Positions 1 to 10,864 of a DNA stretch of 64,000 nt are shown one piece after another. Positions within the stretch are counted from its first letter, which is position 1. Every line of letters begins with the position of its first letter. This stretch comes from Isoetes taiwanensis (taxonomy: Eukaryota > Streptophyta > Lycopodiopsida > Isoetales > Isoetaceae): contig JAJEKV010000046.1 of assembly GCA_021234155.1 (NCBI GenBank), positions 4,194,665 through 4,258,664 of the forward strand, in the 5' to 3' direction. The position numbers were made by a program, and so were the translations under genes. The notes below the pieces were generated by a model. The model searched no databases and was not told where the DNA came from. It was given only the letters and a program-made list of their open reading frames with translations.

Positions 1-419
1 TCTAACAAGTCCGCCAACTTGTTATGATGACATCAATTCAATTGATAGGAATATTCCAAGAGAGTAAATAACTAAGAAAAGGGGGATATTTAGAATATAA
101 AATTAAATAGCACATGAAAGGCACATCGAGAAATAAGAAACATATTAATCACATAGTCTCTTGAGGCAAAAAGAATTGTCATGATAATAAAACCTTGCAA
201 TTTAGAATTGTTCTAAATAATTCAATAACTCATCGCTTAGGGATAGATATGTTAAACATGATGGTCGTGCATCCATCATAGACGATTAAATATGTTAGCT
301 AAGGCTAGTAAATTAATGTGTTAGGTAAGAAGCATATAACCTCTTAAGGTAAATAGAATAGCTAAGATGTTATGACAACATCAATTAAGGGATAGGATAC
401 ATTGAGGTGTAGGACCACT

Positions 420-515
420 TTCTTATGAAGAAAGAATGGGGGCTCAATCTTAGGATTTGAACCTACCTACATCTTAGGGGTTGAATCAGCCATCCAATTA
501 GTCGACCCGCAAGTA
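420..515 (-). repeat. tRNA-like SINE head or tRNA relic
   Basis: On the minus strand there is an exact pol III B-box (GGTTCAAATCC) inside a T-arm-like stem-loop with four of five stem pairs, preceded about 40 bases upstream by a weaker A-box-like stretch. No complete cloverleaf can be drawn, so a functional tRNA is unlikely. A tRNA-derived SINE remnant is the best reading. Confidence 0.35.
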
Positions 516-2872
516 GCCAAAGCACATAGAGCGTAAGATGGATAGATGCTTAATGTCTATGTGTCCTTCATCATGCAAGATTAATGCGGTAACCAACTGC
601 ACCAAAGCAGGGGAGCGAATCAATGGAAGCAATGCAACGCCAAGTCGTCTTCAAATTAGTCGAAACACCGGCTCAATGGGGGAGATGTATTCTAGCCTTA
701 GCGGGTGCGACAACTAAGGTGGGGAGAGGCTTTGCATAAATTTCTTACGCCATGATCTATTGTTTGCATTCGCATCTAGGAATGAGCTAGTAGCCTAGCT
801 CTTAATTAAATTATTCAGGGTTGTCAACCCCATATAACTACATAAATTATATAGTCTTAAATATGTTATCATGCAGGGCATCGATAGCACTCCATGATGG
901 CATGTATCATAAGCTTTAATGCCTTGTTGATAAATTATATGTTCATAATAGCTGCATAGATAGTTTTGTCTTGTGTAGATATCTACGATTCGAGATAAAG
1001 TAAGATAATAATTACATAAAATCTTAGTTAAACCTTAGGCAAATAAAGGATGTAATTCCTTCCAAAGGCATTTAAGTAACTTTCATAGGATCGACAAATA
1101 TAATAAGAATTTGTCTATCTTTCCATAAGTATAGCAAATATAAAGTATATACATGTAAGGTTGATACATCACCAACCAAGTAGCGAGCGAGAGTCATACG
1201 CTCAACACTTGGATCCGATGATATAAATCCTAGCCATATGATAAACAATTAAAATACGTTTCAAACTAAGCATGGCATCGATAATCGTATGATGACATAT
1301 CTTAAAGGTCGTAAAGTTATCATATAATAGTTAGTTAAATATAATACTATTGGAAGCAATATATCCAATACTACTATAATGTGCTAATATAAGAATATTA
1401 CCGTAAGGTAATTAATATAATTGCATACATTAGGGAAGTCCAGCAGGATCATGCGAGGGGTCCAAGGCGTAATGTTTATTTAAGGCGTTAGCGGATGCTA
1501 GCCGACATGCAACAGTTGGTGGAGGAAGTACAAAAGATATCCTCTAGCGGCAAAGAGGCGGTGAGAAGAGCATAGCGACAAGCTCTGCATCGACAATTGC
1601 ATAGACGAAGCTACGCATGGCCGGTTAGGTGAAGCTTCTGCAGCATCGACGATTAAAGCATCAGGCTGAAGCTCTGCATCGACAATTGCAAGCTTGCTCC
1701 AAGGTGGCTGGACAATCAAAGGATAACCAAAAGAGTAAGTCTCCTAAAGAAACACATTTCTAATCGGAGGAAGTCTTGGAGAGACCAAAGTTCTTGGAAA
1801 CAATGGGCGATCACCTTGAGATTGTTCGAGAGGTTCTTCTTGTCGATCCTATAAGAAGACAAGAAGATCTCAATCCTCCAATACCCAAAGGAAAGAGACA
1901 CTTACAAGTGGAAGACGCTTACGTCGGGCTCGTCAAGTCAAGTAATCGACATCGACACCCAAGAAATACATTTCGGGCATGTCGATTTGGGTTTAGATTA
2001 AATTTCATGTGTAGCTAAGATTAATCTCACGATGCAGCCCTATGCTAGGTATGGGTTGCATGCGTTGTTACCGATGATGAGACCACTACGGTGATCTCTA
2101 GGGCGTGGTGTAATGTCATTGTAGGCATGACCGCGGGTTTTGCTTGCATGAGTTGGAAGGTAGATTAGAAAGTCTACTTCCGTCCCGCAGTAGGCGACCT
2201 CGAGAGATAAGAGGTCATTCAGGAATGCATGATAGGAAAAGCACCTCTAGTCAATGCCTACGGGGAGGACCCTATCCTTCACGCCCCATATACGGGAAGG
2301 ACCTATCCTCCACGTATTTGGGCAACTAAAGGTGTAGGCATGAGTGGCATATAGGCATGATAGGCATTTGTCTCCTCACGGCCACGATGGAAGAAACATA
2401 ATCTTCCTATCTTGGGAGATATGCCTTGCATCCATATAATTGTATTTAATGGGTGGTTCCTAACAACCAATATCTATAATAATTAAATGTATGCTAGCGT
2501 AGTGTGGACCTGGAGGCCAATAGGAGAGTCTCGGGGAGGAAGGTCACCTTTGCAAAGACTTGCAACACATAAATTTGCCGCGATGTGTTGTAAGGAAACG
2601 ATGTGGAACCTTAAGTAGGAAAATTTGGAACTATGTTAATAATAATAATGGTGTAAGCTATAAAATTTTGTGAATAATAATAGATGATAAAAGTAAAGAG
2701 GGTGAAAGACTCCTTACCATAGTATGATATTAAATAAGGATGTGTTATGATAAATTAAAATGTTAACTTGAGGTAATTATATTGTAAAATTGTATATATA
2801 TGAATGTGATTGCGGGATATATGAGGGTTTCTAAGGTGGGGAGACGCGTGATGTTGAGGACAGCATCAAGTC

Positions 2873-2885
2873 AAGGTGGGGAGAA
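2873..2885 (+). promoter_or_regulatory. Polypurine tract (plus-strand primer) before the 3' LTR
   Basis: The purine run AAGGTGGGGAGAA abuts the TGTGACGT start of the LTR, the position expected for the plus-strand priming site of an LTR retrotransposon. An almost identical run, AAGGTGGGGAGA, lies 40 bases upstream (2833-2844), so the tract may have been duplicated. Confidence 0.65.
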
Positions 2886-4506
2886 TGTGACGTTCCAGCA
2901 TAATATACGCCCCAAATACGTATATTATACTGCCACGTCACCCGTACATGTCACGGATGACATGTACTGCATGAAGGCGTATAAGGTTGCACCTAGGGGG
3001 CAAGAGTTGCACCTAGGGGCAACATCGAATGTTATTGCATGTTAAATAAACATACACAATAAATAACCCCATGGACCCCATTGCCAAATGGCTAAATCCC
3101 ATTTGGCCAATGTCTAACCTAACCCTAAGGGTTCTATATAAGGGCTAAAACCCTAGACCCTAGCTCTCTTTTCGTTTTGACCATTTAGGGTTTTTCTAGA
3201 GTTCCTTCCCATTTTCGCATTTAGGGTTCTCTTGGGCCATTTCCCCGCCAAGGTAGGACCCCAATTGCATTGCTAGGCTCTGGAAAGCGGATTTGCACTG
3301 TGATTATTGAGTAGCGACCATTGTTCACAAGATCCAGGGAGTATGGGCCTTCCAAGGATGGGAGCGAGTCGAAGAGCGGTATCTAGTCATTTCTCTTGTG
3401 CAAAACCGTCTTTGGGCATGGCAATATGCTTGGTTTTAGCATGTTAGATCATCTCTAGAGGCCTTATAGATCCCGAGAGATGAAGGCTCTAACAAAGGAA
3501 CCTAACTCTGTTATGTAGTTAGTTAGTTTAGATGTTATTTTCTATTTCAGTTCTATGATGATGGATGTATTTCACTCTGTGATCTCCATGTATTGGGAAA
3601 GGGGGGGTAGAGACCCAAAGCTGTGTAGTAGATGTTCCTAGCATAGCACCTTAGTTCCCTGTTACTGCGGCCCGTGCACGTGGAGCCCACACGGTCAGTG
3701 GGTGAAGGGGCTAGGCAGTTGATAAGGAGGAACTTGTCTCATCCGCGGTGACCCCTCGGTAGTAAGGCCTATCGAGGGGGTCTCTGCAGGCTAGGCTTAA
3801 TGGCTTGTCACTGCGTGTGGGCAAGGCATGAGCTCGACACTCGTGGGGTGGTGGATATGACCTTCCAGTGAGTTCAAGTCGAATACGGGCAGTGGCCCTC
3901 TAGCCGCCTGTGATGAGCATGGATGCCTCTGGAGGAGAGGCAACTCTCTTCCTGCCTCATCGGGGCTGGGGAGATGCAACCCAGTAGTAGTAGCCCCTCT
4001 GGCTATTCACCCGGCAGGCTACGGTCAAGTCCCAACACTTTTCGGCCTACTCGCAAAAGTGTGCGGGAGGGGCGGATGGAGTGGACTACCCTAAGCCATG
4101 TTCTATGCCGCCCAAATCCATTGCCATGAATTCCCGGCATGCGCAATGAACTACGGAGACCCTAGCCGTCGGTCATTCCACTGGAGTCTGAGCCTTGGGT
4201 AGGATTTCTCCCTTTCTGTTATTGTTTATGTTGATGTTGTTATCTCTTGTGATGTTTATGATATGTCCACCCTTGAGGTGGTTGTCTTTATGTATACCGT
4301 TAGTTTGTGCTCATGTTTGTTTATTAAGGCTTCATGAGATAGAATTCGACCGATGGAAGGCGGGTGAATGACACATCCATTCTTCCCTTTGGCTCATTCC
4401 TTTGGGGTGGAGTCGGTGGATGGCCCCCGCCGGTGTAGTCGCTGCGGGGGAATGCTCCTCGCCGGATCACGATGTGTGCATCGTATAAGGAGTAGGGGAC
4501 GTCACA
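2886..4506 (+). mobile_element. 3' LTR, 1,621 bp
   Basis: The segment starts TGTGACGT and ends ACGTCACA, an 8-bp terminal inverted repeat with the canonical TG...CA ends of plant LTRs. A polypurine tract precedes it. A TATA-like CTATATAAG lies about 250 bp in, followed by several AAACCCTA/TAGGGTTT telo-box-like motifs of the kind found in plant promoters. The five bases on either side (GAGAA and GTAAC) do not match, so this is not a clean solo LTR but one end of a longer element. Diverged relatives lie near 34.99-35.11 kb and 55.4-56.7 kb. Confidence 0.7.
3134..3142 (+). promoter_or_regulatory. TATA box of the LTR promoter
   Basis: CTATATAAG lies in U3-like sequence about 250 bp inside the LTR, just upstream of telo-box-like AAACCCTA motifs. 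It is the most convincing core promoter in this part of the window. Use by the element is inferred from position. Confidence 0.5.
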
Positions 4507-4539
4507 GTAACCAGATGTCTGGTTCTCATGCATCATGTC

Positions 4540-4720
4540 TATTCGTGCTTTGTCTCAGAAGGGTCTCCTTAGTGTGGCATTAGAGTACTTTGAACAAATG
4601 CCACATGGGGATTTAATTTCATGGAATTTGCTAAAATAATTAGTGGCTAATATCTAGCATAATAACAAGGGGTTTTCTTCGTATTTTTGTACGCTCTTTG
4701 CATATGGTTTTCATATGATT
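4540..4720 (+). pseudogene. Pentatricopeptide repeat (PPR) protein fragment
   Basis: In the frame starting near 4540 the translation includes ALEYFEQMP followed by GDLISWN, the end of one PPR motif and the start of the next (typical pattern: AL..F..M...D..SWN). The frame then meets stops, while residues typical of the following repeat can still be traced. PPR proteins bind organelle RNA and act in editing and processing. Only about 1.5 repeats survive, immediately right of the LTR, so the retroelement may have landed in a PPR gene or an existing PPR pseudogene. No function remains. Confidence 0.5.
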
Positions 4721-7130
4721 TGAAGGGCGTATTACACGAGCCCTACCAATTAGTACATCTAGAGTGCACAATATATTCTCATATTTAAATCACATATTAG
4801 CCATGGTTTTGCATTTTATATTTTTGGCTTTAGTAATTAAATCATTTTCTAAATTCCAAAATACAGATGCAAGATGAAGCTCTTGCTTTTAGGGTTCGTG
4901 TCTGAAAGCAGATTAGGAGGTCAGAGATGCGGTGTTGCTTTCGTCGAAGTTTGCCGGGTTGAAATCGACAAAGGCTATCAGAAATTGGCTACCCATTGTT
5001 TGTTTCTTGGAAAAGTTTGGATTGGTTTTCATCTCGTGGTCATAAAAGGGACCAGAAAGGGACAGAATAAGACTCTGGATCAGGTCATTCTGTATGCGCT
5101 AATGAAGTTTGCTACAAGAAGCTTAATGATATCAATGTTACTCAAGTACCTACATACAGATTTCTCTTAGATTCGGCCTGCTCTATGATCTAATTGATCA
5201 TGATCTTTTCATTTTCCAAGTCTGTTGGATTCAGCGGTTTCTGTCCTCCCCTGCCATATTGTGGATTCATCTGAGGACGGATTAGAGGCTCCCCTTGTCT
5301 GCAAAAATAGCCCGGCCATACCCAAACGGATGCGCTGCTCTACTGTGCCAGTTTTGACCTGTTTATTTCTACGATGGGTAGGTCGCTTTGTTGATTTTTT
5401 CATGACTTCTATAATTATAGGAACGTAGATGAACGTTTAACAAAGTAATGTGATAATGTGCTCTCTCTAGCTATGCAAACAAAAGAACATTTCCATTGCC
5501 AATTAGATGGATCTGGCTGCTTGTGTATGGTGGCATCCCCCGTATTTGGGCCTCAGCTTTTATTCTTTTCTGGTGTCTAAACTTCTGTCTAAAAATTGTA
5601 GCTCCTTCTCTTAATGTGCAGAGCAGATAAGGACCATTAGCAGGCCAGCACCTTTAAGAACATGAAATTTCCTACTTCCTAATTGTGTCTAAGCGATAAT
5701 GCTGCTCAATAACTTGCTGCCAATGTTCAGCAACTTTATTACTAAAATATTTTATTCATGCTACCTTCACCTACATTCTCCAATTTCTTCCTAATATTTT
5801 CATTTATTTGATTAGGCTATTTGTAGTTGATCAAGCTGAAGGCATAACGAAGGTGGTTGAGTGATTTCTGAAGGAAAATTCCGATTGGCAATTGTCTACA
5901 TTTGACTCTCTTGCTTCATCTGGATGTTCTGTTATACATGTTATACTAGCCATAACAATTATGGATGAACATATTTAATGTGGAGGATGCAATTAAGACT
6001 ATTGCTAGATTCATGTAGATGAAGAATTCGAGGTACATTAGTCTTTCCATGAGCATAACATCATCCCTCCCTTATTTCTACCACAAAAATGTTGCTTCTG
6101 ATTTTTGACACCTAATTTATTGCAGCCAAAAGAATGGGGTGTTGTTGAAGGAATGGGATCTTGTTGAAGGAGGCTATGATATCAATATTTCTGATCTGCA
6201 CGTCAAGTATTTAGCATCTTACAATTTTAGAATTACAAGTTTTTCTTTCGAATATGGTAGCAAGGGATTAAAATGTTCTACCTCCTCTTCAATATCATTT
6301 CTAAAGAGATGGTTTCTTGGATGATTGTTGTTGGTTGTAATAGAAGTGGCAGATATTTTCAATAGATATAAAAATTCATCTTATCTTATCTTAACTTATC
6401 TTAAAAAGCGTAAAATTAATAACTATTTTATTTGTAACAGTGCATAGCGGTGTGAGCGCAATATCTTGCAGATGTAAAGAATATTTGGGTAGCGACAGAG
6501 GATTTACATACCTTTTTGGATGTCAAAAGGAATGGGGATCGAGAAATGGAATCTCTTCAAAAGTAGTAATTATAATTGCAGTGCTTGGATCTTCAAAATA
6601 TTCCAAATTACTCTACATTTCTCGAGATTATAATACACGAGTAGATTGTATGTTACATGGATCTAAGCTTGCAAATGCCATTACAAATGGTCTATAATAC
6701 CATTACAAATGTTCTTTACTTTGTTCACCATTTTTTACACAATTCTTAAGGCCCCGAAGGGGCCAAAATTTTCATGAGTTAACACAAACCATTATACTTT
6801 GAACTTAAATCCCCCTTGAAACCCCCTTTAGTTTGGGTGCATATTCATACGGGGGGTGACATAGGGCAGCGAGAGCCCCTAAAATTGTATGACACATATA
6901 CAAAATTAACACCATTTATTACATTGCCCGAAACCTTAAATCTTATTAGGTAGTATACTAAAACTTGTACAAGCATACCCCACAAACGAGGATTGATATT
7001 TACGGTCCAGATCAAGGAATAAAGGGCAAATATGCCCATCCGACAGCTCTCGATGCCGGGAGTCACCCCCCGCATATTTGATTTGTGTAAAATTTGGGCT
7101 TTGCTTTAGGGTTTTGGCTATTTAGAATAG
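4721..7130. other. AT-rich region without an identifiable gene
   Basis: Short ORFs at 4874-5170, 6139-6324 and 6440-6697 (plus) and 6845-7075 (minus) show no motif I recognise. Exon-like stretches flanked by plausible splice sites near 4.87-5.17 kb could be remnants of a gene, but I cannot assign one. A CTTATCTTATCTTAACTTATC run near 6380-6410 resembles the short tandem tails of the LINEs elsewhere in the window. Confidence 0.3.
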
Positions 7131-7171
7131 AATGAAAAAAAAGGGGACAAAGAAGTTTAGTCAAATATAAG

Positions 7172-7232
7172 TGAATATTTAGAATTGAATTGAATTGGAT
7201 GGTCTTTTTCGTCCAGGAGATCAATCAACTTA
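7172..7232 (-). mobile_element. Short LINE 3'-end fragment with GAATT-type tail
   Basis: Read on the minus strand, the segment contains TGATCTCC-TGGACGAAAAAG followed by a GAATT-type repeat. It matches the end of the LINE family seen at 7.53, 18.54 and 33.0 kb but is truncated within the hairpin. No coding sequence remains. Confidence 0.45.
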
Positions 7233-7517
7233 AAGATTTGCCAAAGCATCTACGGTTTCCAAGTTATTTTTCTTACTTTAGCCAGATTATAGTTGTTTTA
7301 GTTCATGTTTTACAAAGTTTTAATAAAATTCTAAAAGTCCTATAGGTTTGTCTAATTTTTTGCTATTGCTTTTAGATATTTTAGTCAAAATAGAATTAGA
7401 AATTATAGAAATTCCATGCAACTATAGCCAAACCAGGTTCATGTTTTAAGATTAAGGAGGTTCTTAATTTATACTTTGAGGGGAGATGTCATGAGTGCCA
7501 TGCGACATAACGTAAAA

Positions 7518-7690
7518 AATTGAATTAAATTGAATGGATTTTTATCGTCCACGCAGACCAATAGGTCTATGGGACTCAATCAAAAAGAGCACAGCAAACG
7601 TATTACTGTCAAGATTAAAGAACCATGTCCCGAAGGGTTTTCGAGGGAAAAATCTTAGCAATAATAAGAGCTCATTTTGGTTCTTGTGTG
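7518..7690 (-). mobile_element. LINE 3' end inserted in the gypsy integrase region
   Basis: The minus strand carries a LINE 3' terminus: the hairpin AGACC-TATT-GGTCT (7555-7568), then GTGGACGATAAAA, then an ATTCAATTTAATTCAATTT tail. The body aligns by eye with the fragment at 18.54-18.86 kb, including the shared phrase CCCTCGAAAACCCTTCGGG. It interrupts the gypsy integrase frame, so it arrived after the gypsy copy. It is 5'-truncated to about 170 bp. Confidence 0.6.
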
Positions 7691-9042
7691 GTATGCGTTG
7701 TTGCAAGCGAACTCTACAAAGTGCAGATATTCCTCCCACTTGGACTTTTTTTTCAAACACAAAACTTCTTAGCATATCCTCCAGGATCATGTTAATTCGT
7801 TCTGTTTGTCCATCAGTTTGGGGGTGATTTCCACTACTCATACTGAGGCTTACTCCTAGCCCCTTCATGAATCTTTCCAAAAGTGCCCCGTGAATTTAGA
7901 GTCTCGATCGCTTACAATTCTTCGTGGCATACTAAACATAGGGTACACAACCCGTAGGTACTCCTTGGCCACATCCTGTCCAGTAGCATCACCTCGTAAT
8001 ACTAAGAACTTTGCATACTTTGTCAGACAATCGACCATCACTAGCACTTGGGTGTGTTGTCGATTGGAAGATGGAAGTGCAACTATGAAATCCATACTTA
8101 TGCATTCCCACCTTTCCAAAGGTATGGGTAACGGTTATAATAATCTTGGCATTTTGCCATGATCCATTTTTACCGCTTGACACACCGAGCACTGTGATAC
8201 ATAAGATTTTACATCTTGTTTCATACCAGGCCAAAAAAATTGTCTTTTAACCAATTCGTATGTCTTCCACTCTCCCCCGTGCCTTGCTTGTGGGGTGTTA
8301 TGGAATTCGTATAGAATCTCCTTCCTAAGATTCTCTACTAAGGAAACATAAATGCGTCCCTTATTGAACCATAAATCGTCATTTCGTGCCCAAAGAGAAC
8401 CTTCTCTTTTGGTTAGATCTTGATCCTTCTCATACAAATTTCTGATTTGTTGGAAGCGATCCCATTCTAGAGATGTCATTCCATTAATGTATTTTATTCT
8501 GGAAAGTGCATCTGCAACTGGGTTATCTTTTCCAGGGGTGTGTCGAATCTCAAAGTGAAATTCGTGTAAGAAGTCCAGCCAGCGTGCTTGTCTGGGACTT
8601 ATTTCTGCTTGACTTTGCAGAAATTTCAATGGTTTATGATCAGTGAACACGATAAACTTGCGTGGCTCTTTATTGCCCCCTGACCTTAAGTAATGCCGCC
8701 AAGTTTTTAAGGCATGAACTATGGCCAACAACTCTTGTTCATATGTGGCATAGTTCTTTTCTGTCGGATTTAATTTACGACTCTCGTAAGCCACAACATG
8801 CCCTTGTTGGGCCTTGTTGCATTAGAACTGCTCCCATAGCTCGTCCACATGCGTCAGTATAAACTTCAAAGGGCAAATTTAAATCTGGAATTTTTAGAAT
8901 TGGTTCACTTGAAAGTAAATCCTTGATTCGTTCAAAGATTTATCTTTTTCTCCTTCCCCCATACAAAGGGTTGCCCTTTCTTAAGTAGGTCTGTAAGGGG
9001 GGTAGCCACCTTTGAACTTTGGAATGAATTTCCTATAATAAT
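7690..9042 (-). pseudogene. Ty3/gypsy pol: RNase H and integrase part, broken
   Basis: Minus-strand translation from about 9040 shows, in order, the end of the reverse transcriptase/RNase H connection (YYRKFIPKF), RNase H (VYTDACGRAMG, then FTDHKPLKFL and VADALSRI in the 8135-8794 ORF), the integrase zinc-binding region (QCSVCQ), the core (SMDFIVALP, IVSDRDSKF) and a conserved HPQTDGQTER stretch at 7.8 kb. The blocks fall in several frames: shifts lie near 8.95-8.80, 8.12 and 7.78 kb. A LINE 3' end cuts off the integrase C-terminus. The element cannot be autonomous. Its upstream half continues at 15.02-17.10 kb, beyond the LINE insertion. Confidence 0.8.
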
Positions 9043-9133
9043 TTATAGGAAATTTTATAATTTAAACCTTATAATTTTGGTCGTAACTTTGGTCGCTGAA
9101 GAAAAAACCGCCGCCTAAAAACAAACGTACGGC

Positions 9134-9898
9134 ATGTCCAAAAACCAGGCCCAACTGGACCTGTCACAGAAGATCTTCGATCTTCTAGGGGACTTCGTTG
9201 CAAAATCAGAGGCTAGATGGGTCATCCAAGAGAAGCAGGCAGCGGGAATTGGAGCGCTCCAGGTGCACGTTGAAGATCTGAAGGAGGAAATAACAGGGCT
9301 CCGGAAAGAATTACAGGAGACATGTTCTGAATTGAAGCAATACAAGGAAAAGGTTAGTGAATTTGAGCATAAATTTGAACTGTGGAATGCCCATAATGAA
9401 ACTGAACAGGAAGCTAAGAAAGAGGAAGAAGATGAAACGGTTGAGAAGATCGCAGTTGGAGTTGAATCTAAAGTAGTTTCTATTCTAAAAGAAGAGCAAC
9501 TACGAAATGAAAAGAGATTTAATATTAAGCTTTCTGGGCTTTCTGAGGATGAGACAGATGTAAAGCAAGCAGTGCATGATTTCTTTAAGGAAACAATGGC
9601 TCTTCATGACCCTGGTTATGTAGATTGTTTCCGAGTGGGAAAAAAGGTTATGGGAAGACCACGTCCTGTAATTATCAAATTTCAAGACCTGCAGGCCCGT
9701 GAAAGAGTTATGCGAAATAAGGGAGTGCTCAAAGGGACTCAAATTTGGCTAAATGAAGATCTTACCATGCAACAACAAGAAGAACACCGCCGGCAGCTCG
9801 CTCAGTTGAAGGAATTAAAAGCAACAGGAAAGCATGCTTTTCTTCAAAGAGGCAAAGTATGGATCAAAGAGGCTGGAGGTGCAGCAGTACTAGCATAG
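9134..9898 (+). CDS. LINE ORF1 protein (coiled coil plus RRM-type RNA binding)
   Basis: This is an uninterrupted 254-codon ORF. Residues about 25-85 are heptad-rich and charged (VEDLKEEITGLRKEL), predicting a trimer-type coiled coil. Residues about 120-200 resemble the L1 ORF1p RNA-binding domain (FNIKLSGL, YVDCFRVGKK, RPVIIKFQD, RERVMRNK), and a basic C-terminal region follows. ORF1p coats the element RNA and helps its reverse transcription. The stop at 9896-9898 is followed 21 bases later by the ORF2 start, as usual for L1-like LINEs. It is the only intact ORF of this copy. No nucleocapsid zinc knuckle is seen in it. Confidence 0.75.
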   Translation: MSKNQAQLDLSQKIFDLLGDFVAKSEARWVIQEKQAAGIGALQVHVEDLKEEITGLRKELQETCSELKQYKEKVSEFEHKFELWNAHNETEQEAKKEEEDETVEKIAVGVESKVVSILKEEQLRNEKRFNIKLSGLSEDETDVKQAVHDFFKETMALHDPGYVDCFRVGKKVMGRPRPVIIKFQDLQARERVMRNKGVLKGTQIWLNEDLTMQQQEEHRRQLAQLKELKATGKHAFLQRGKVWIKEAGGAAVLA

Positions 9899-9919
9899 GG
9901 ATTCGCAGACCTCAGGTTC

Positions 9920-10863
9920 ATGGCATGGAATATAAACGGATTCAATGAGAGAAAACGAGTCGTTATAGAGCAAATGCTATCTGATCTTGATGTGCTTATT
10001 CTATTGGAAACATGGGAACATGAAACAGCCAGATTAGGAGAATTACGAGGATTTACTTTGCTTCAATCTGCATGGAATCAGAAAGGGCCAAGGCGTGGAA
10101 GAGGTTTTGGAGGCATAGCCCTGTTACATCCGAAATGCAATTTGAGAAATGTAAGTATTGTGAAGGTATGCAAATTTAACCAATATATATGGCTGGAAAT
10201 CAAAGGATGCCTCTCAATGTTCTTAGTCGCATTTGTTTATTTTGCCTTTGGATAGTCATATATCGTCCATGGAGGTCCATGTGCTGCTGATCCACTTTTG
10301 AATTTAGCTTTGGACGTTTCGAATTTAAAAAAGAAAGGGCAAGTGTTTATTGGGGGAGATTTTAATGGCGCGATTGGCTAGAAGCAAGCAAGTATTCAGG
10401 TAGAAGGCATACAAGACTTATGGTGCCGAGATGGCTGCGAGAGGATCTTATCTTGGCAGGTTGGATTAGATGCTCTCAAGATAAAGAGGAGAATAATATG
10501 GGCCACCAGTTATTACAATTGCGTGAGTCATTGGATTTAGTCGTTTATAATTGTTTGCCTTGTTTTTCCGCTTTACGGGTCTTTTACATGCATCGTCCAC
10601 AAGGTAGCGGTGTAGTGGACTATTTATTGGGAGAACCGCTAGCAAAGAAGGTAGTACAAGACTTTCATATAGCTGTTGAAGCGGAATCGCAGACCGCAAA
10701 GCTTTTGAGATTTAAAATACATGTACAAATGCAAATTGAGTCACAGATCCCCGTGCCAATTGGCGCCTCAAACTTAATTGTGATAAAGCAAGAGATTTTG
10801 CAGATATGGTGGAGAAGGTCTTCCCAATGCTTCACTGGCCAGATACTTTATCAAACAGCATAA
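9920..10863 (+). pseudogene. LINE ORF2, endonuclease part, broken
   Basis: The start MAWNINGFN followed by LETWE matches the first motifs of the apurinic-like endonuclease (exonuclease-endonuclease-phosphatase fold) that nicks target DNA in L1-type LINEs. A stop closes this frame at 10253-10255. The domain continues in other frames: a GGDFNG motif near 10.36 kb, then a frame from 10420 ending in GSGVVDYLLGE, the usual late endonuclease block. The nested insertion cuts the ORF at about 10864. Confidence 0.7.
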
Positions 10864-10864
10864 G

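Larger units (their letters stand above)
1..2885 (+). mobile_element. Internal, apparently non-coding region of an LTR retroelement (right part)
   Basis: This stretch ends in a polypurine tract directly against a 1.6-kb LTR, so it reads as the 3' internal part of a plus-strand LTR retrotransposon that begins left of the window. I see no ORF above about 80 codons and no reverse transcriptase, RNase H or integrase motif in any frame, although pol usually lies close to the 3' LTR in gypsy elements. It may be a large non-autonomous derivative (LARD-like), an unusually long 3' UTR, or heavily decayed pol. A tRNA-like fragment lies near 420-515. The orientation is well supported; the class of element is inferred. 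Confidence 0.5.

Noticed and set aside
2886-4506. Solo LTR
   Set aside because: The flanking five bases do not match (GAGAA and GTAAC) and a polypurine tract adjoins the left side, so it is the 3' LTR of a larger element.
7534-7827. 97-codon plus-strand ORF starting MDFYRPRRPIG
   Set aside because: It is antisense to a LINE 3' end and gypsy integrase; its N-terminus is the translated hairpin/tail sequence.
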